64,000 bases of DNA from Flavivirga amylovorans (GTDB taxonomy: Bacteria; Bacteroidota; Bacteroidia; Flavobacteriales; Flavobacteriaceae): positions 1 to 64,000 of the forward strand of contig NZ_JAUOEM010000003.1 of assembly GCF_030540875.1 (NCBI RefSeq). Reading direction: 5' to 3'. The notes under the pieces were generated by a model. That model did not search any database and was not told the origin of the DNA. It saw nothing but the letters and a program-made list of their open reading frames with translations. The translations under genes were made by a program, and so were the position numbers. This document shows positions 37,204 through 48,422 of the stretch, one piece after another. Position 1 is the first letter of the stretch; every line of letters begins with the position of its first letter.

Positions 37204-37572
37204 TTAAAAAATCTTTGGAAAATAAATAATAAAACCAATAATGATGGCAAAGGAGGAAGCAATGAATACGGCTCCAGCTGCTATATCCTTTATTAAACCT
37301 ATTTTGTTATGATGTTCGGGGTGAATAAAATCGGCTATAGCTTCTATAGCGGTATTCACACCTTCAATACTCATTACTATACCTATGCACAATAGTTGAA
37401 TAAGCCATTCTGTTGGTGAAATTTTATAATAAAATCCAGCTATTGTAAGTATGATTGCAATAGCAAATTGAATTTTAATACTGGCTTCTGTTTTTAAAAG
37501 TAATAAAGCCCCTTTATAGGCATAACCAATACTTTTTAATCGATTTACTATAAAGGAGTCTTTTTTTGTCAT
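37204..37572 (-). CDS. DgkA-type diacylglycerol/undecaprenol kinase
   Basis: The 122-residue integral membrane protein has three hydrophobic helices and the family signature 'EGVNTAIEAIADFI', then 'KIGLIKDIAAGAV', which form the active site. It phosphorylates a membrane lipid alcohol such as undecaprenol or diacylglycerol with ATP at the inner membrane. It lies 27 bases downstream of tpx and 63 bases upstream of ftsK on the same strand. Confidence 0.9.
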   Translation of the reverse strand: MTKKDSFIVNRLKSIGYAYKGALLLLKTEASIKIQFAIAIILTIAGFYYKISPTEWLIQLLCIGIVMSIEGVNTAIEAIADFIHPEHHNKIGLIKDIAAGAVFIASSFAIIIGFIIYFPKIF

Positions 37573-37599
37573 ACTTATAATGAAACGTATTAACGTTTT

Positions 37600-38097
37600 T
37601 TATAAAGCTTCAAGAGCTGCTTTGTAATTTGGTTCATCTACCGTTTCCGCAACTTGTTCGGTATATTTCACAGTGCCATTCTCATCTACTATGATTACAC
37701 TTCTAGAATGCAAAGCTTCTAGTGGCCCCGTAATGAAATTCAATCCATAAGCTTTTCCAAAGCTACCATCTTTATAATCAGATAAACTTATAACATTTTC
37801 TAAGCCTTCAGCCCCACAAAAACGAGCATGTGCAAATGGTAAATCGTGAGAAATACATAAAACTTTAGTATTTTCTAATTGACTAGCCTCTTTATTGAAT
37901 TGTCTCACCGATTGCGCACAAGTCCCTGTATCTATACTAGGAAAAATATTTAAAACTAATTTCTGACCTTTAAAATCGTTTAAAGTCTTAGTAGATAAAT
38001 CGGTTGCTGTTAATGTAAAATCTGGAGCTGAACTCCCAATTTCTGGTAAATTCCCAGATGTTTCTATTGAATTTCCTTTTAAAGTTACTGTTGCCAT
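37600..38097 (-). CDS. tpx: Thiol peroxidase Tpx
   Basis: The 165-residue 2-Cys atypical peroxiredoxin reduces peroxides with thioredoxin. Peroxidatic Cys60 lies in 'PSIDTGTCAQSVRQF', resolving Cys94 in 'ARFCGAEG', both at the family's usual places, and the length is standard. It is divergent from katG with 220 bases between, so the two peroxide-defence genes share a control region. Confidence 0.95.
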   Translation of the reverse strand: MATVTLKGNSIETSGNLPEIGSSAPDFTLTATDLSTKTLNDFKGQKLVLNIFPSIDTGTCAQSVRQFNKEASQLENTKVLCISHDLPFAHARFCGAEGLENVISLSDYKDGSFGKAYGLNFITGPLEALHSRSVIIVDENGTVKYTEQVAETVDEPNYKAALEAL

Positions 38098-38274
38098 TTT
38101 ATTTTTTTTTATTAAACTTTAAAAGTAAGCATATAAAATTGTTTTGAAATGCTAATTATAAAAATTATTAGCACCATTATTAAAAACTATAATTTTTATA
38201 TGTTAAATAAATTTTGATTATGATTTTATAATTCATAAGTATAAAAAATAGGTTTAACTTTATTATTTAAAAAG

Positions 38275-38282
38275 TAAATTTG
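38275..38282 (+). promoter_or_regulatory. Possible -7 element (TAAATTTG) of katG
   Basis: Exact TAnnTTTG match 35 bases before the start codon, in the shared katG/tpx intergenic region. A -33 element is not clear. Confidence 0.45.
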
Positions 38283-38317
38283 AGTAAATGAACCAAAGAA
38301 ACTTAAAATAAATATAA

Positions 38318-40510
<2,193 letters not shown>

Positions 40511-40530
40511 TTTTTAGTTTTTTTGATATT

Positions 40531-40575
40531 AAAATTGGGATATGTATTTTGTTATGCTTATCCTAATTTTGTTTT
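40531..40575 (+). terminator. Rho-independent terminator of katG
   Basis: aaaattgggata (40531-40542) pairs with tatcctaatttt (40559-40570) over 12 positions including one G-U pair, and is followed by gtttt. Confidence 0.75.
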
Positions 40576-40639
40576 AAAGTAACGTCAGTTTTGATGTTTT
40601 ATAAATTGATAATCAAATACTTAAAATATTTTAAAGAAG

Positions 40640-40780
40640 GAGGCATGTCATTCCTGACGCTATCGAAAACAAAATATATTTTGTTTGAAGATATCAAGCG
40701 GAGCTTTCGAGGAAGAGTCTTATCGTGATGAGATGTCTCGTCACTCATGCTTCGTTCCGTCGACATGACAAACAGTTGTA
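40640..40780. repeat. Dispersed intergenic repeat
   Basis: The gap between katG and the ankyrin gene (40511-40846) contains 'catgtcattcctgacgct', 'gcggagctttcgaggaagag' and 'cttcgttccgtcgacatga', the style of repeat also found at 41340-41875 and 63219-63280. No gene is present. Confidence 0.55.
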
Positions 40781-40846
40781 TTTCATTGGATTATATAAGA
40801 TGTTTTTAATAAAGTTTACGTCGAACTCAGGCTAAAGTAATACTAT

Positions 40847-41317
40847 ATGAATGATACAGATATTTTTTTCAGCATAATTCAATCTGGTAATAAGGACCAG
40901 GTTGTGGAGCAGCTTAAGTCTTGCCCAAGTTTAGTTGAAGCTAGGGATGCAAGAGGTTTTACACCATTAATTTTTACAGCATACTTTGACAATGCGTCTA
41001 TAGTTAAAATATTAGTGGAAAATAAAGCGGATATAGATGCTACAGATGCTTCTGGTAATACAGCCTTAATTGGTGTATGTTTTAAAGGAAATGAGGCTTT
41101 AGCTGAATATTTAATACAAAACGAAGCAGATATAAATGCTAAAAACTCAAATGGAATGACTCCTCTAATTTTTGCATCTACTTATAATAAACAACATATT
41201 GTCGAATTGTTGCTAAAACATGGAGCGGATAAAAGCATTAAAGATAATGACGGTAATACAGCCTTGAATTATGCTGAAGATAAAGGGTTTGAAATTATTG
41301 TTGGTCTTTTGAAATAG
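40847..41317 (+). CDS. Ankyrin-repeat protein
   Basis: The 156-residue protein consists of about four ankyrin repeats, with 'RDARGFTPLIFTAYFDNASIVKILVENKADID', 'GNTALIGVCFKGNEALAEYL' and 'GMTPLIFASTYNKQHIVELLLKHGAD' style units. It has no signal peptide. Ankyrin proteins encoded beside catalase genes are known in other bacteria (for example AnkB near katB in Pseudomonas) and aid the catalase; the position after katG suggests the same here. Partner not established. Confidence 0.85.
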   Translation: MNDTDIFFSIIQSGNKDQVVEQLKSCPSLVEARDARGFTPLIFTAYFDNASIVKILVENKADIDATDASGNTALIGVCFKGNEALAEYLIQNEADINAKNSNGMTPLIFASTYNKQHIVELLLKHGADKSIKDNDGNTALNYAEDKGFEIIVGLLK

Positions 41318-41339
41318 CGTCCTATTTTTTGATTCTAAA

Positions 41340-41875
41340 AGAGGGGAGACGACATTTTTAATAAATAACGTGAATCTTGGATAAGAAAATTTATGTCAGT
41401 TTGAGTGATTTTTGCAAAAAATCGTATCGAAAACAAGTAAATTTTTGCCCCAAAAAGTTTCTCGATACAAAATTCTTCCAGAATTTCACTACCATTGACG
41501 TTATTTTATAAGTGGTTAATTTAAAGCTATTTGTCAGAGCCTTTCGACTTCGCTCAAGACAGGCTAAAGCGAAGAATCTTTGGATAAATTTCTAGAGATT
41601 CTTCAGTCGTTCCTCCTTCTAAATGATATCCGATAACGTCATTTTATGCGCTTGATAAACTTTTTTTTTGTCTAATGTCTACCATTGACGTCATTCTGAG
41701 GAGCTCCTTAGAGCGACGTGAGAATCTCTTAAATTGAACTATAATTAGACAGATTGTTACGGTCGTTCCTCCCTCACAATGACACATAATAGCGTCATTT
41801 TGTACGCTTGATAAAATCTTTTGTCCCCAATCTCGAAGTGACATCTTGAACTCTTAGGCAAAATTCACCTTAAAT
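41340..41875. repeat. Large block of dispersed intergenic repeats
   Basis: The region contains several imperfect units, e.g. 'ctaccattgacgtcattctg' near 41680, 'cgcttgataaa' at about 41650 and 41808, 'catttcgacttcgctca'-like and 'ccccaatctcgaagtgacat' near 41823. It shares many pieces with 20860-21130. No open reading frame worth calling was found. Confidence 0.7.
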
Positions 41876-41895
41876 AATAATAACTTCAATGCAAA

Positions 41896-41930
41896 TAAAA
41901 AGCCGCTCTGCTTTCGCAAAGAGGCTTTTT
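41896..41930 (-). terminator. Terminator of the peroxiredoxin operon
   Basis: aaaaagcc and ctct pair with agag and ggcttttt around a short loop. Being flanked by A-run and T-run it can work in both directions; it lies 23 bases beyond the stop of the minus-strand DUF gene. Confidence 0.75.
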
Positions 41931-41952
41931 ATTGGTCATTTTTCTTTTTCAA

Positions 41953-42210
41953 TTATGTATCTATAGACCCTAAAACACGTTTCATAAAACTATTTAAGGC
42001 TTCTTTTTTTTCTGTACCATCTTGTATCATTTTATTGACTTCAACGGCACCATACATATTAGAAATAAGTTCCCCGATAACATCTAGTTCTTCGTCTTTT
42101 AAAGAAGGAACTTCTGTTAAAGCTTCAAGGGTTTCGATAGTTTCTATTACAAAATCTTCATCGTTGTCCTCAATAAATTGAGTAAGATGTTTAATTACTG
42201 GTAATTTCAT
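41953..42210 (-). CDS. Small acidic protein of the peroxiredoxin operon (DUF6952-like)
   Basis: The 85-residue acidic, helical protein resembles small Flavobacteria proteins annotated as DUF6952. It overlaps the upstream thioredoxin gene by 20 bases and is the last gene of the operon, so translation is coupled. It contains no Cys and has no signal peptide; a helper role for the peroxiredoxin pathway is an inference from position. Name recall is uncertain. Confidence 0.65.
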   Translation of the reverse strand: MKLPVIKHLTQFIEDNDEDFVIETIETLEALTEVPSLKDEELDVIGELISNMYGAVEVNKMIQDGTEKKEALNSFMKRVLGSIDT

Positions 42211-42505
42211 TTACTAATTCTTTTAAAGCTTCAAATTTGTTTGTTTGAACTTGTTTTACAAACTCACCACTTTTAAAAGTAGCGAAAGTTGGTAAATTAT
42301 CAACAGTTGCTAACTTTCTTGATTCTGGAAACTTTTCAGCATCAGCAATAATAAAAGAAACATCTTCGTTTTCTGAAGCTAGTTTCTTAAACTTAGGTTT
42401 CATAATACGACAGTTACCACACCATGTTGCAGAATATTGTACAACTACGGTCTTGTTACTAGCAATTAATTCACCTAAATTATCTTGATTTAATTCTTGT
42501 ACCAT
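42191..42505 (-). CDS. Thioredoxin-family protein
   Basis: The 104-residue protein has the redox site WCGNC (Cys29, Cys32), a cis-proline in 'VDNLPTF', and the usual thioredoxin fold length. It lies 4 bases after the peroxiredoxin gene and probably recycles it. It is cytoplasmic (no signal). It overlaps the next gene by 20 bases. Confidence 0.9.
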   Translation of the reverse strand: MVQELNQDNLGELIASNKTVVVQYSATWCGNCRIMKPKFKKLASENEDVSFIIADAEKFPESRKLATVDNLPTFATFKSGEFVKQVQTNKFEALKELVNEITSN

Positions 42506-42509
42506 TAAA

Positions 42510-43154
42510 TTAGTTTACATGAGCTGCTAAATACTCAGCAGTTCCTTTAGCATTAGGAGCCATAGCTTCTTTTCCTTCTTCCCAGTTAGCTGGACAAACT
42601 TCTCCTTTTTCTTGTACATGAGTTAAGGCATCAACAAGACGAATATATTCACCAACATTTCTACCTAAAGGCATGTTATTGATGCTTTCATGTTGTACGA
42701 TACCATCTTCATCAATAATATAAGTAGCTCTATAAGTTACATTGTCTCCTTCAACTTGAACTGTACCAGTTTCTTCATCGTAAGTTTCATTAGTAATATC
42801 TAGAATCCCTAAAATACTTGATAAATTTCTATTGCTATCAGCAAGAAGCGGGTAGGTAACGCCTTCAATTCCTCCATTATCTTTTGTTGCGCTTAACCAA
42901 GCAAAATGAACTTCTGGTGTATCACAAGAAGCTCCGATAACGATCGTGTTACGTTTTTCAAATTCTGGTAAAGCAGCTTGAAATGCATGTAATTCTGTTG
43001 GACATACAAAAGTGAAATCTTTTGGATACCAGAATAAAACCACTTTTTTCTTGTTATTAACAGCTTCTTCAAGAACGTTTACTTTAAAAGTATCGCCCAT
43101 ATCATTCATTGCGTCAACGTTTAAATCTGGAAATTTTTTTCCTACTAATGCCAT
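42510..43154 (-). CDS. AhpC/Prx1-type 2-Cys peroxiredoxin
   Basis: The 214-residue typical 2-Cys peroxiredoxin reduces hydroperoxides. Peroxidatic Cys51 lies in 'DFTFVCPTELHAF' and resolving Cys187 in 'EVCPANW' near the C-terminus. The regenerating thioredoxin is encoded immediately downstream, as expected. With tpx and katG nearby this makes a peroxide-defence cluster. A promoter motif lies upstream at 43193. Confidence 0.93.
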   Translation of the reverse strand: MALVGKKFPDLNVDAMNDMGDTFKVNVLEEAVNNKKKVVLFWYPKDFTFVCPTELHAFQAALPEFEKRNTIVIGASCDTPEVHFAWLSATKDNGGIEGVTYPLLADSNRNLSSILGILDITNETYDEETGTVQVEGDNVTYRATYIIDEDGIVQHESINNMPLGRNVGEYIRLVDALTHVQEKGEVCPANWEEGKEAMAPNAKGTAEYLAAHVN

Positions 43155-43192
43155 GTGTTTTTTATATTTATTATTAATTATTTTCGACGGTG

Positions 43193-43200
43193 CAAATATA
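43193..43200 (-). promoter_or_regulatory. Possible -7 element (TATATTTG) of the peroxiredoxin operon
   Basis: On the minus strand this is an exact TAnnTTTG, 38 bases upstream of the start at 43154. A -33 TTG was not clear. Confidence 0.45.
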
Positions 43201-43295
43201 AAATAGAATAGTGATTTTAATAAGAATAGAAATTTTTATTATTTATTTTATTATAGATTTTGTCTATTTTAAAAATAAGTAACAATAACTTAATC

Positions 43296-44786
43296 TTATT
43301 TTTCAGTGAGTTGCTTAATTTTGATTGAAAAGCCTGCGAATAATAATGTAACGAATGGACTAAGAATACTAAAAAAGACATACGGAATGTATGCAGTAGC
43401 TCCAGCATATCCAAATAAAACCTTTGAATGATAAGCGCCACAAGTATTCCAAGGAATTAGGACCGAGGTTACGGTACCAGAATCTTCCAACGTTCTACTT
43501 AAATTCTCGGGAGCTAACCCTTTATCTTTATAAGCTTGTTTGAACATTTTCCCAGGGACTACTATGGCTAAATATTGATCGGATGCTGTAAGGTTTAAAG
43601 CTAAGCAGCTAGCAACAGTACTTGCAAATAAGCCAAATGTAGTGGTCGCTAAGTTTAATAAAGATTTGGTAATTCTAGACAATGCGCCAATGGCATCCAT
43701 AACACCTCCAAAAACCATAGCACAAACAATTAACCAAATAGTTCCCAGCATGCCTTTCATGCCTCCAGATGTAAATAAGTCATTTAATTCTTTACTTGAA
43801 GTTTCAACAGATGTGTCTATTGTTAAAGCATTCATAACACCTTGATAAGCAGATTGAAAGGTTAATGATTCTGCTCCAGCTATCTTTATTATAATATCGG
43901 GCTGTGCTATAAGTGCAGTGATACCTCCAAGTAAAGAACCTGTTAACAATGCAATTAAAGGCGGTGTTTTCTTTACAATCATGATAATAACTAAAACAGG
44001 AACAACAAATAGCCAAGGACTTATATTAAAGGCACTTTTAATAGCAGATAGTTTATCATCTATTTGTGGTGTGCCGGTTACATCTATATTTAATCCTATT
44101 ATTATAAAAATGATAAGCGTTACTATTATAGTAGGTACTGTTGTTAATGCCATATACTTTATATGACTAAACAATTCCCCTCCAGCCATGGCTGGTGCAA
44201 GGTTTGTAGTGTCGCTAAGAGGCGACATTTTATCTCCAAAATAGGCCCCGGATAAAACAGCTCCAGCAGTCATGCCAACCGAAATACCTAATGTTTCTCC
44301 AATGCCCACAAGAGCGATACCTACAGTTGCAGAGGTTGTCCAAGAACTACCAGTGGCTATCGAAATAATAGAACAAATAATGACGCAGGCTGCTAAAAAT
44401 ATTGTTGGGTTTAGTATTTGTAGACCATAGTAAATCATAGTTGGTATAATACCACTAACTAACCAAGTTCCTGCTAATGATCCTACCATTAATAATATAA
44501 GCAAAGCTCCAGTGGTAGATTTTATGTTTTCTGCAACTTCCTCAAGCATTCTTTTATAAGAGACTTTGTTTCTAAAACCAACAATCGCAGCAACTGCAGC
44601 TCCTAATAATAAAACAAATTGATTGCTTCCGCTTAAAGCATCATCGCCATAAACATATATATTATATGCTAACATTCCAACTAGTGCAATAACAGGAATG
44701 AGTGCTTCCCAAATATTAAGCTCTTTATTATCTATTATTTTTTGATCTTCGATTTTTATTTCTGAAAGATTATTATCGTTTTGCAT
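43296..44786 (-). CDS. nhaC: NhaC-family Na+/H+ antiporter
   Basis: The 496-residue protein has about a dozen hydrophobic helices and conserved NhaC features such as 'GSLAGTWLVSGIIPTMIYYG', 'TGSSWTTSATVGIALVGIG', 'GAYFGDKMSPLSDTTNLAPA' and 'LTASDQYLAIVVPGKMF'. It exchanges Na+ for protons at the inner membrane and probably aids pH or salt homeostasis in a marine cell. The unit stands alone between the peroxiredoxin operon and an upstream 340-base gap. Confidence 0.9.
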   Translation of the reverse strand: MQNDNNLSEIKIEDQKIIDNKELNIWEALIPVIALVGMLAYNIYVYGDDALSGSNQFVLLLGAAVAAIVGFRNKVSYKRMLEEVAENIKSTTGALLILLMVGSLAGTWLVSGIIPTMIYYGLQILNPTIFLAACVIICSIISIATGSSWTTSATVGIALVGIGETLGISVGMTAGAVLSGAYFGDKMSPLSDTTNLAPAMAGGELFSHIKYMALTTVPTIIVTLIIFIIIGLNIDVTGTPQIDDKLSAIKSAFNISPWLFVVPVLVIIMIVKKTPPLIALLTGSLLGGITALIAQPDIIIKIAGAESLTFQSAYQGVMNALTIDTSVETSSKELNDLFTSGGMKGMLGTIWLIVCAMVFGGVMDAIGALSRITKSLLNLATTTFGLFASTVASCLALNLTASDQYLAIVVPGKMFKQAYKDKGLAPENLSRTLEDSGTVTSVLIPWNTCGAYHSKVLFGYAGATAYIPYVFFSILSPFVTLLFAGFSIKIKQLTEK

Positions 44787-45128
44787 ATTTGCAGTTATGT
44801 TTTAGTCACGTAATGTTACAATAATACTTGTCTTTTAGCAAATTGCTGAGCTTCGATTTTTAAATATTTATTAAAAATTATTTATAAATGAGTTAAAAGT
44901 CAAGTGACTTTTCTGTAGAATTTGTGTCATACAATTAGTACATAGTTAATCTTTGTATTTATAACAAAATCAAACAACTTATAATGTTGACTTTTTACAA
45001 GTGTACTACTGATTTTGATACAATTGATTTACAATTTAATTCTCTCCTCTTGAGTTGGTTTTGCCTTCTAACTTATTAGAAAACTCTCTCGCTTAGGCTT
45101 AAAATAAATAAACATATATTTAAAAGTA
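44787..45128. other. Divergent intergenic region, nothing recognised
   Basis: 342 AT-rich bases separate nhaC (minus) from a small plus-strand gene. No gene, RNA or repeat was seen. Confidence 0.5.
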
Positions 45129-45395
45129 ATGGAACATAATGTAGTATCAAGTAAAAAAATAAGACTTAACGTTAAAGATGTAAAGCTAAAACTTGAAAAG
45201 CATAATCGGCAATTATATAGAAGTTTAAAAACTCTAGAATATATTTACGTGATAGAAGTTAATTATGAGAAAACGCATAAAAAGAACCAATTTGAAGAGT
45301 TTTTAAAATTCAAAACTAATATTCAAAAGCATATTATAAAGACGACTCAGAAAATAAATTATTATAAGTCTTTGCAAAATAAATTAAAATATTAG
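45129..45395 (+). CDS. Hypothetical basic helical protein
   Basis: The 88-residue protein is very rich in Lys, Asn and Tyr and predicted helical ('KLEKHNRQLYRSLKTLEYIY', 'KTTQKINYYKSLQNKLK'). No membrane segment, Cys or known domain. It precedes a membrane hydrolase by 46 bases on the same strand. Its length and codon pattern support a real gene, but there is no functional clue. Confidence 0.5.
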   Translation: MEHNVVSSKKIRLNVKDVKLKLEKHNRQLYRSLKTLEYIYVIEVNYEKTHKKNQFEEFLKFKTNIQKHIIKTTQKINYYKSLQNKLKY

Positions 45396-45441
45396 AGTAT
45401 GTAATTACATCTTGGATTAAGTTGTATTTTTATTGCGTACT

Positions 45442-46464
45442 ATGGATTCATTAACTCAAATCGTTTTAGGAGCCGCTTGCGGTGAAGCCACTTTAGGAAA
45501 GAAAATAGGGAATAAAGCTTTATTATTTGGAGCTATTGGCGGAACGATTCCAGATTTAGATGTATACATTGGTAGTTTACTTTATAATAATGAAATAGAT
45601 GCTATGCTATTTCACAGAGGCTTTATGCATTCTATCTTTTTTTCGGTGATAGCTGCATTTCTTTTGGGGTGGGGCATTCATAAATTATATAATTCAGGAA
45701 GACGTATACATACAACGACTAAAAATGATTGGATTCGTTTGTTCTTTTGGTCTTTGTTCACACATCCTATTTTAGATTGTTTCACGCCTTATGGAACTCA
45801 ATTGTTTGCACCATTTAGTAATTACCGTGTGGCTTTTAATACTATTGCTGTGGTAGATCCCATTTATACATTACCGTTCCTTATCTGCATGATTGTTCTC
45901 ATGTTTTTTAATAGAAAGTCTAACAGAAGAAAACTTTGGTTAAAGTTTGGAGTAGGGATTAGTTCTGTATATATGTTGTTAACTATAGGTAATAAGTTTT
46001 ATATAGATTCAGTGTTTAGAAAATCTATGGAAGAAAACCATATTAAATTTAATCGTTACAGTACACAACCGGCCATATTTAATAATGTATTATGGTATGG
46101 AATCGTAGAAACGGATTCTTTATATTTTATTGCTAACTATTCTTTGTTAGATAGCGAGCATAAGTTTTTGAATTTTAAAGAATTACCAAAGCAGCGTGAT
46201 TTAAAACCTTCTGAATTTAATGATATTAAAGACTTAGCCTGGTTTAGTAATTATTATTATAGCGTTTATAAGATTTCAGACGATCACTATCAATACAACG
46301 ATTTAAGGTACCCCATTTTAGATGAAAACGATCCCAATTCTTCCGTTTTTAGTTTAACACTCTATAAAGATAATGATCGATTAAATATAAAACCCTTTGA
46401 ACCTAAATTTGATAATTTTGAATCTGTTATGTCAGATTTATGGGAACGTATTAAAGGGAATTAA
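45442..46464 (+). CDS. Membrane-bound metal-dependent hydrolase (YdjM/DUF457 type)
   Basis: ATG 45442 is chosen over an in-frame TTG at 45433. The 340-residue protein starts 'MDSLTQIVLGAACGEATLG', then 'GAIGGTIPDLDVYIG' and 'HRGFMHSIFFS', and 'TDPILDCFTPYG'-like 'THPILDCFTPYGTQ'; these His/Asp clusters form the family's metal site. Membrane helices are at about 70-90, 110-125, 145-165 and 180-200; the soluble C-terminal 130 residues are unrecognised. The substrate is unknown. Its 3' end overlaps the convergent lyase gene by 14 bases. Confidence 0.85.
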   Translation: MDSLTQIVLGAACGEATLGKKIGNKALLFGAIGGTIPDLDVYIGSLLYNNEIDAMLFHRGFMHSIFFSVIAAFLLGWGIHKLYNSGRRIHTTTKNDWIRLFFWSLFTHPILDCFTPYGTQLFAPFSNYRVAFNTIAVVDPIYTLPFLICMIVLMFFNRKSNRRKLWLKFGVGISSVYMLLTIGNKFYIDSVFRKSMEENHIKFNRYSTQPAIFNNVLWYGIVETDSLYFIANYSLLDSEHKFLNFKELPKQRDLKPSEFNDIKDLAWFSNYYYSVYKISDDHYQYNDLRYPILDENDPNSSVFSLTLYKDNDRLNIKPFEPKFDNFESVMSDLWERIKGN

Positions 46465-47680
46465 CAGTTTTTGTTTTAAAATCCAGAATATTAAGTGATT
46501 CCATACATGTTCGTATCGTTTTATAGGTGCGTTCAATGTCTGCGTCTAAACCTATAGAAAAACGAATCAATCCATCACTTAATCCCATTTCTTTTTGTTC
46601 TTCTTCAGGAATTTCAGATGATGTTGAACTTCCAGGAGCACTAAATAATGTCTTGTAAAAACCAAGGCTTACAGCTAAATACCCTAGGTTTTTATCTTGC
46701 ATCATTTCCATAAGTTCATTTGCCTTGTCTAAAGAACCTACATCAATAGTTAGCATGCCTCCAAAACCGTATTTTTCATTCATCATACTTTTGAATAATT
46801 CATGAGATGGGTGAGACTCTAATCCTGGGTAAACAGTTTTTAATCCGTCTGCTTCAAATTTATTAGCTAAATATGTAGCATTATGGCTATGTTGTTGCAT
46901 TCTAATGTGTAACGTTCTTAGGTTTTTCAATATAGACGACGCTCTTAAACTATCCATGGTAGAGCCTAATAGCATAGATGCGCCATCATTAACATTACGT
47001 AAATCGTTTATAAATTCTTGAGTCCCGCAAACTACACCACCCACTGTATCACTAGATCCATTAATAAATTTTGTTAAACTGTGTATCACTATATCTGCAC
47101 CTAACATAGCTGGCGATATTGATAATGGAGAAAAAGTATTATCTACTACTAATTTTAGATTATGCCTCTTGGCAATATCTGCTAATCCTTTAATATTGGC
47201 AACTTCTAAAAGGGGGTTGCTTACAGATTCGCAATACAACACTTTTGTGTTTTTTGTAATAGCATTTTCTACAATTTCTAAGTTCGTAATATCTACAAAA
47301 GAAGTATTTATATTAAATCGAGGCGTGAAATTTTTCAAAAATGCATAAGTACCTCCATAAATAGTTCTACTAGATATAATATGATCTCCCGCACCACATA
47401 ATTGAAGCAATACAGGTGTAATAGCTCCCATCCCAGATGCAGACACATTAGCGGTTTCTGTACCTTCCATAGCGGCTAATGCCTCTCCCAAATATAAATT
47501 TGAAGGTGAAGAATGGCGGGAGTATAAATAACACCCATCAGCATTACCTTCAAAGGTGTCAAACATGGTTTTTGCAGATAAGAATGTGTATGTTGAAGAG
47601 TCTGAAATGGAAGGATTTACACCTCCAAATTCACCAAAATATTGTAAGTCTTGTATATTATTTGCTGGTTTAAAGCCCAT
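46451..47680 (-). CDS. Cys/Met-metabolism PLP enzyme, methionine gamma-lyase-like
   Basis: The 409-residue protein belongs to the trans-sulfuration family: 'YLYSRHSSPSNLYLGEALAAMEGTE', 'SGMGAITPVLLQL', 'VDNTFSPLSISPAMLGADIVIHSLTK' with PLP-binding Lys204, then 'SDTVGGVVCGT'. This branch includes methionine gamma-lyase, cystathionine gamma-synthase and homocysteine desulfhydrase; the exact one cannot be told. It is divergent from an Lrp/AsnC regulator 165 bases away, the usual arrangement for an amino-acid-responsive catabolic gene. Confidence 0.8.
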   Translation of the reverse strand: MGFKPANNIQDLQYFGEFGGVNPSISDSSTYTFLSAKTMFDTFEGNADGCYLYSRHSSPSNLYLGEALAAMEGTETANVSASGMGAITPVLLQLCGAGDHIISSRTIYGGTYAFLKNFTPRFNINTSFVDITNLEIVENAITKNTKVLYCESVSNPLLEVANIKGLADIAKRHNLKLVVDNTFSPLSISPAMLGADIVIHSLTKFINGSSDTVGGVVCGTQEFINDLRNVNDGASMLLGSTMDSLRASSILKNLRTLHIRMQQHSHNATYLANKFEADGLKTVYPGLESHPSHELFKSMMNEKYGFGGMLTIDVGSLDKANELMEMMQDKNLGYLAVSLGFYKTLFSAPGSSTSSEIPEEEQKEMGLSDGLIRFSIGLDADIERTYKTIRTCMESLNILDFKTKTVNSL

Positions 47681-47845
47681 GGTGTTTTTAGATTTGATTA
47701 ATTATATAACAAAACTCAATATTATATGACTATAAAACAATGAATATGTATATATTTAGAAAATAAAACTAAATTATGTTTAAAATTTAGATTATTATGT
47801 GGCTGATTCATTGTTTTTATATATTTTAATGAAAAATTTTCAATT

Positions 47846-48304
47846 ATGGTTTTTGATGATATTGATAGAAGATTATTGGATTATTTACAAGTAGATAGTA
47901 AACAAACCAATAAAGAGCTTTCTAATAAATTAAACCTTTCAGTAACTGCGGTTTATGAGCGTATAAAAAAGCTTGAAAGAGATGGGTATATTAATAGTTA
48001 TGTGGCGTTAGTAAATAAGGAGCTTGTGGATAAAGCATTTGTAGCATTTTGTCATATTAAGCTCGTAAAGCATAGTCAGGACTATGTTGTGAAATTTGAA
48101 AAAGAGGTTACTAATATCAATGAGGTGTTAGAATGTTATCATGTTAGTGGTGATTACGATTATTTATTGAAAGTTTTAGTAAAAGACATGCAAGCTTTTC
48201 GTGAGTTTATGGTAGAAAAGTTAACCACGATTAATCATATTGGAAGTACACATAGTATGTTTGTAATAAATGAAGTAAAGCATACAACAGCAATAAATAT
48301 GTAA
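47846..48304 (+). CDS. Lrp/AsnC-family transcriptional regulator
   Basis: The 152-residue protein has an N-terminal HTH ('DIDRRLLDYLQVDSKQTNKELSNKLNLSVTAVYERIKKLERDGYI') and a C-terminal RAM domain ('GDYDYLLKVLVKDMQAFREFM'). Lrp proteins sense amino acids and bind as multimers. Divergent to the PLP lyase at 46451, which it probably controls in response to methionine or a related amino acid. Confidence 0.92.
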   Translation: MVFDDIDRRLLDYLQVDSKQTNKELSNKLNLSVTAVYERIKKLERDGYINSYVALVNKELVDKAFVAFCHIKLVKHSQDYVVKFEKEVTNINEVLECYHVSGDYDYLLKVLVKDMQAFREFMVEKLTTINHIGSTHSMFVINEVKHTTAINM

Positions 48305-48306
48305 TT

Positions 48307-48422
48307 AGGAGTACCACAACCTATAAAGGCATTGAGTTTTTAATTATTTTTATTCTACTGCCAGTTAGTCTTGCTATTAATTTAGGAAATGAAAACCCAT
48401 TAAGTGCCGCAAGTGTGTTTTA
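48307..48422 (+). pseudogene. Possible N-terminal fragment of a CPBP-type membrane protease
   Basis: A frame just after the Lrp gene reads 'TYKGIEFLIIFILLPVSLAIN' followed by 16 more residues and a stop, resembling the first helix of CPBP-family membrane proteases. It has no start codon and the rest is missing. It ends where the convergent MBL gene ends, so it may be a gene cut off when that gene arrived. Confidence 0.3.
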
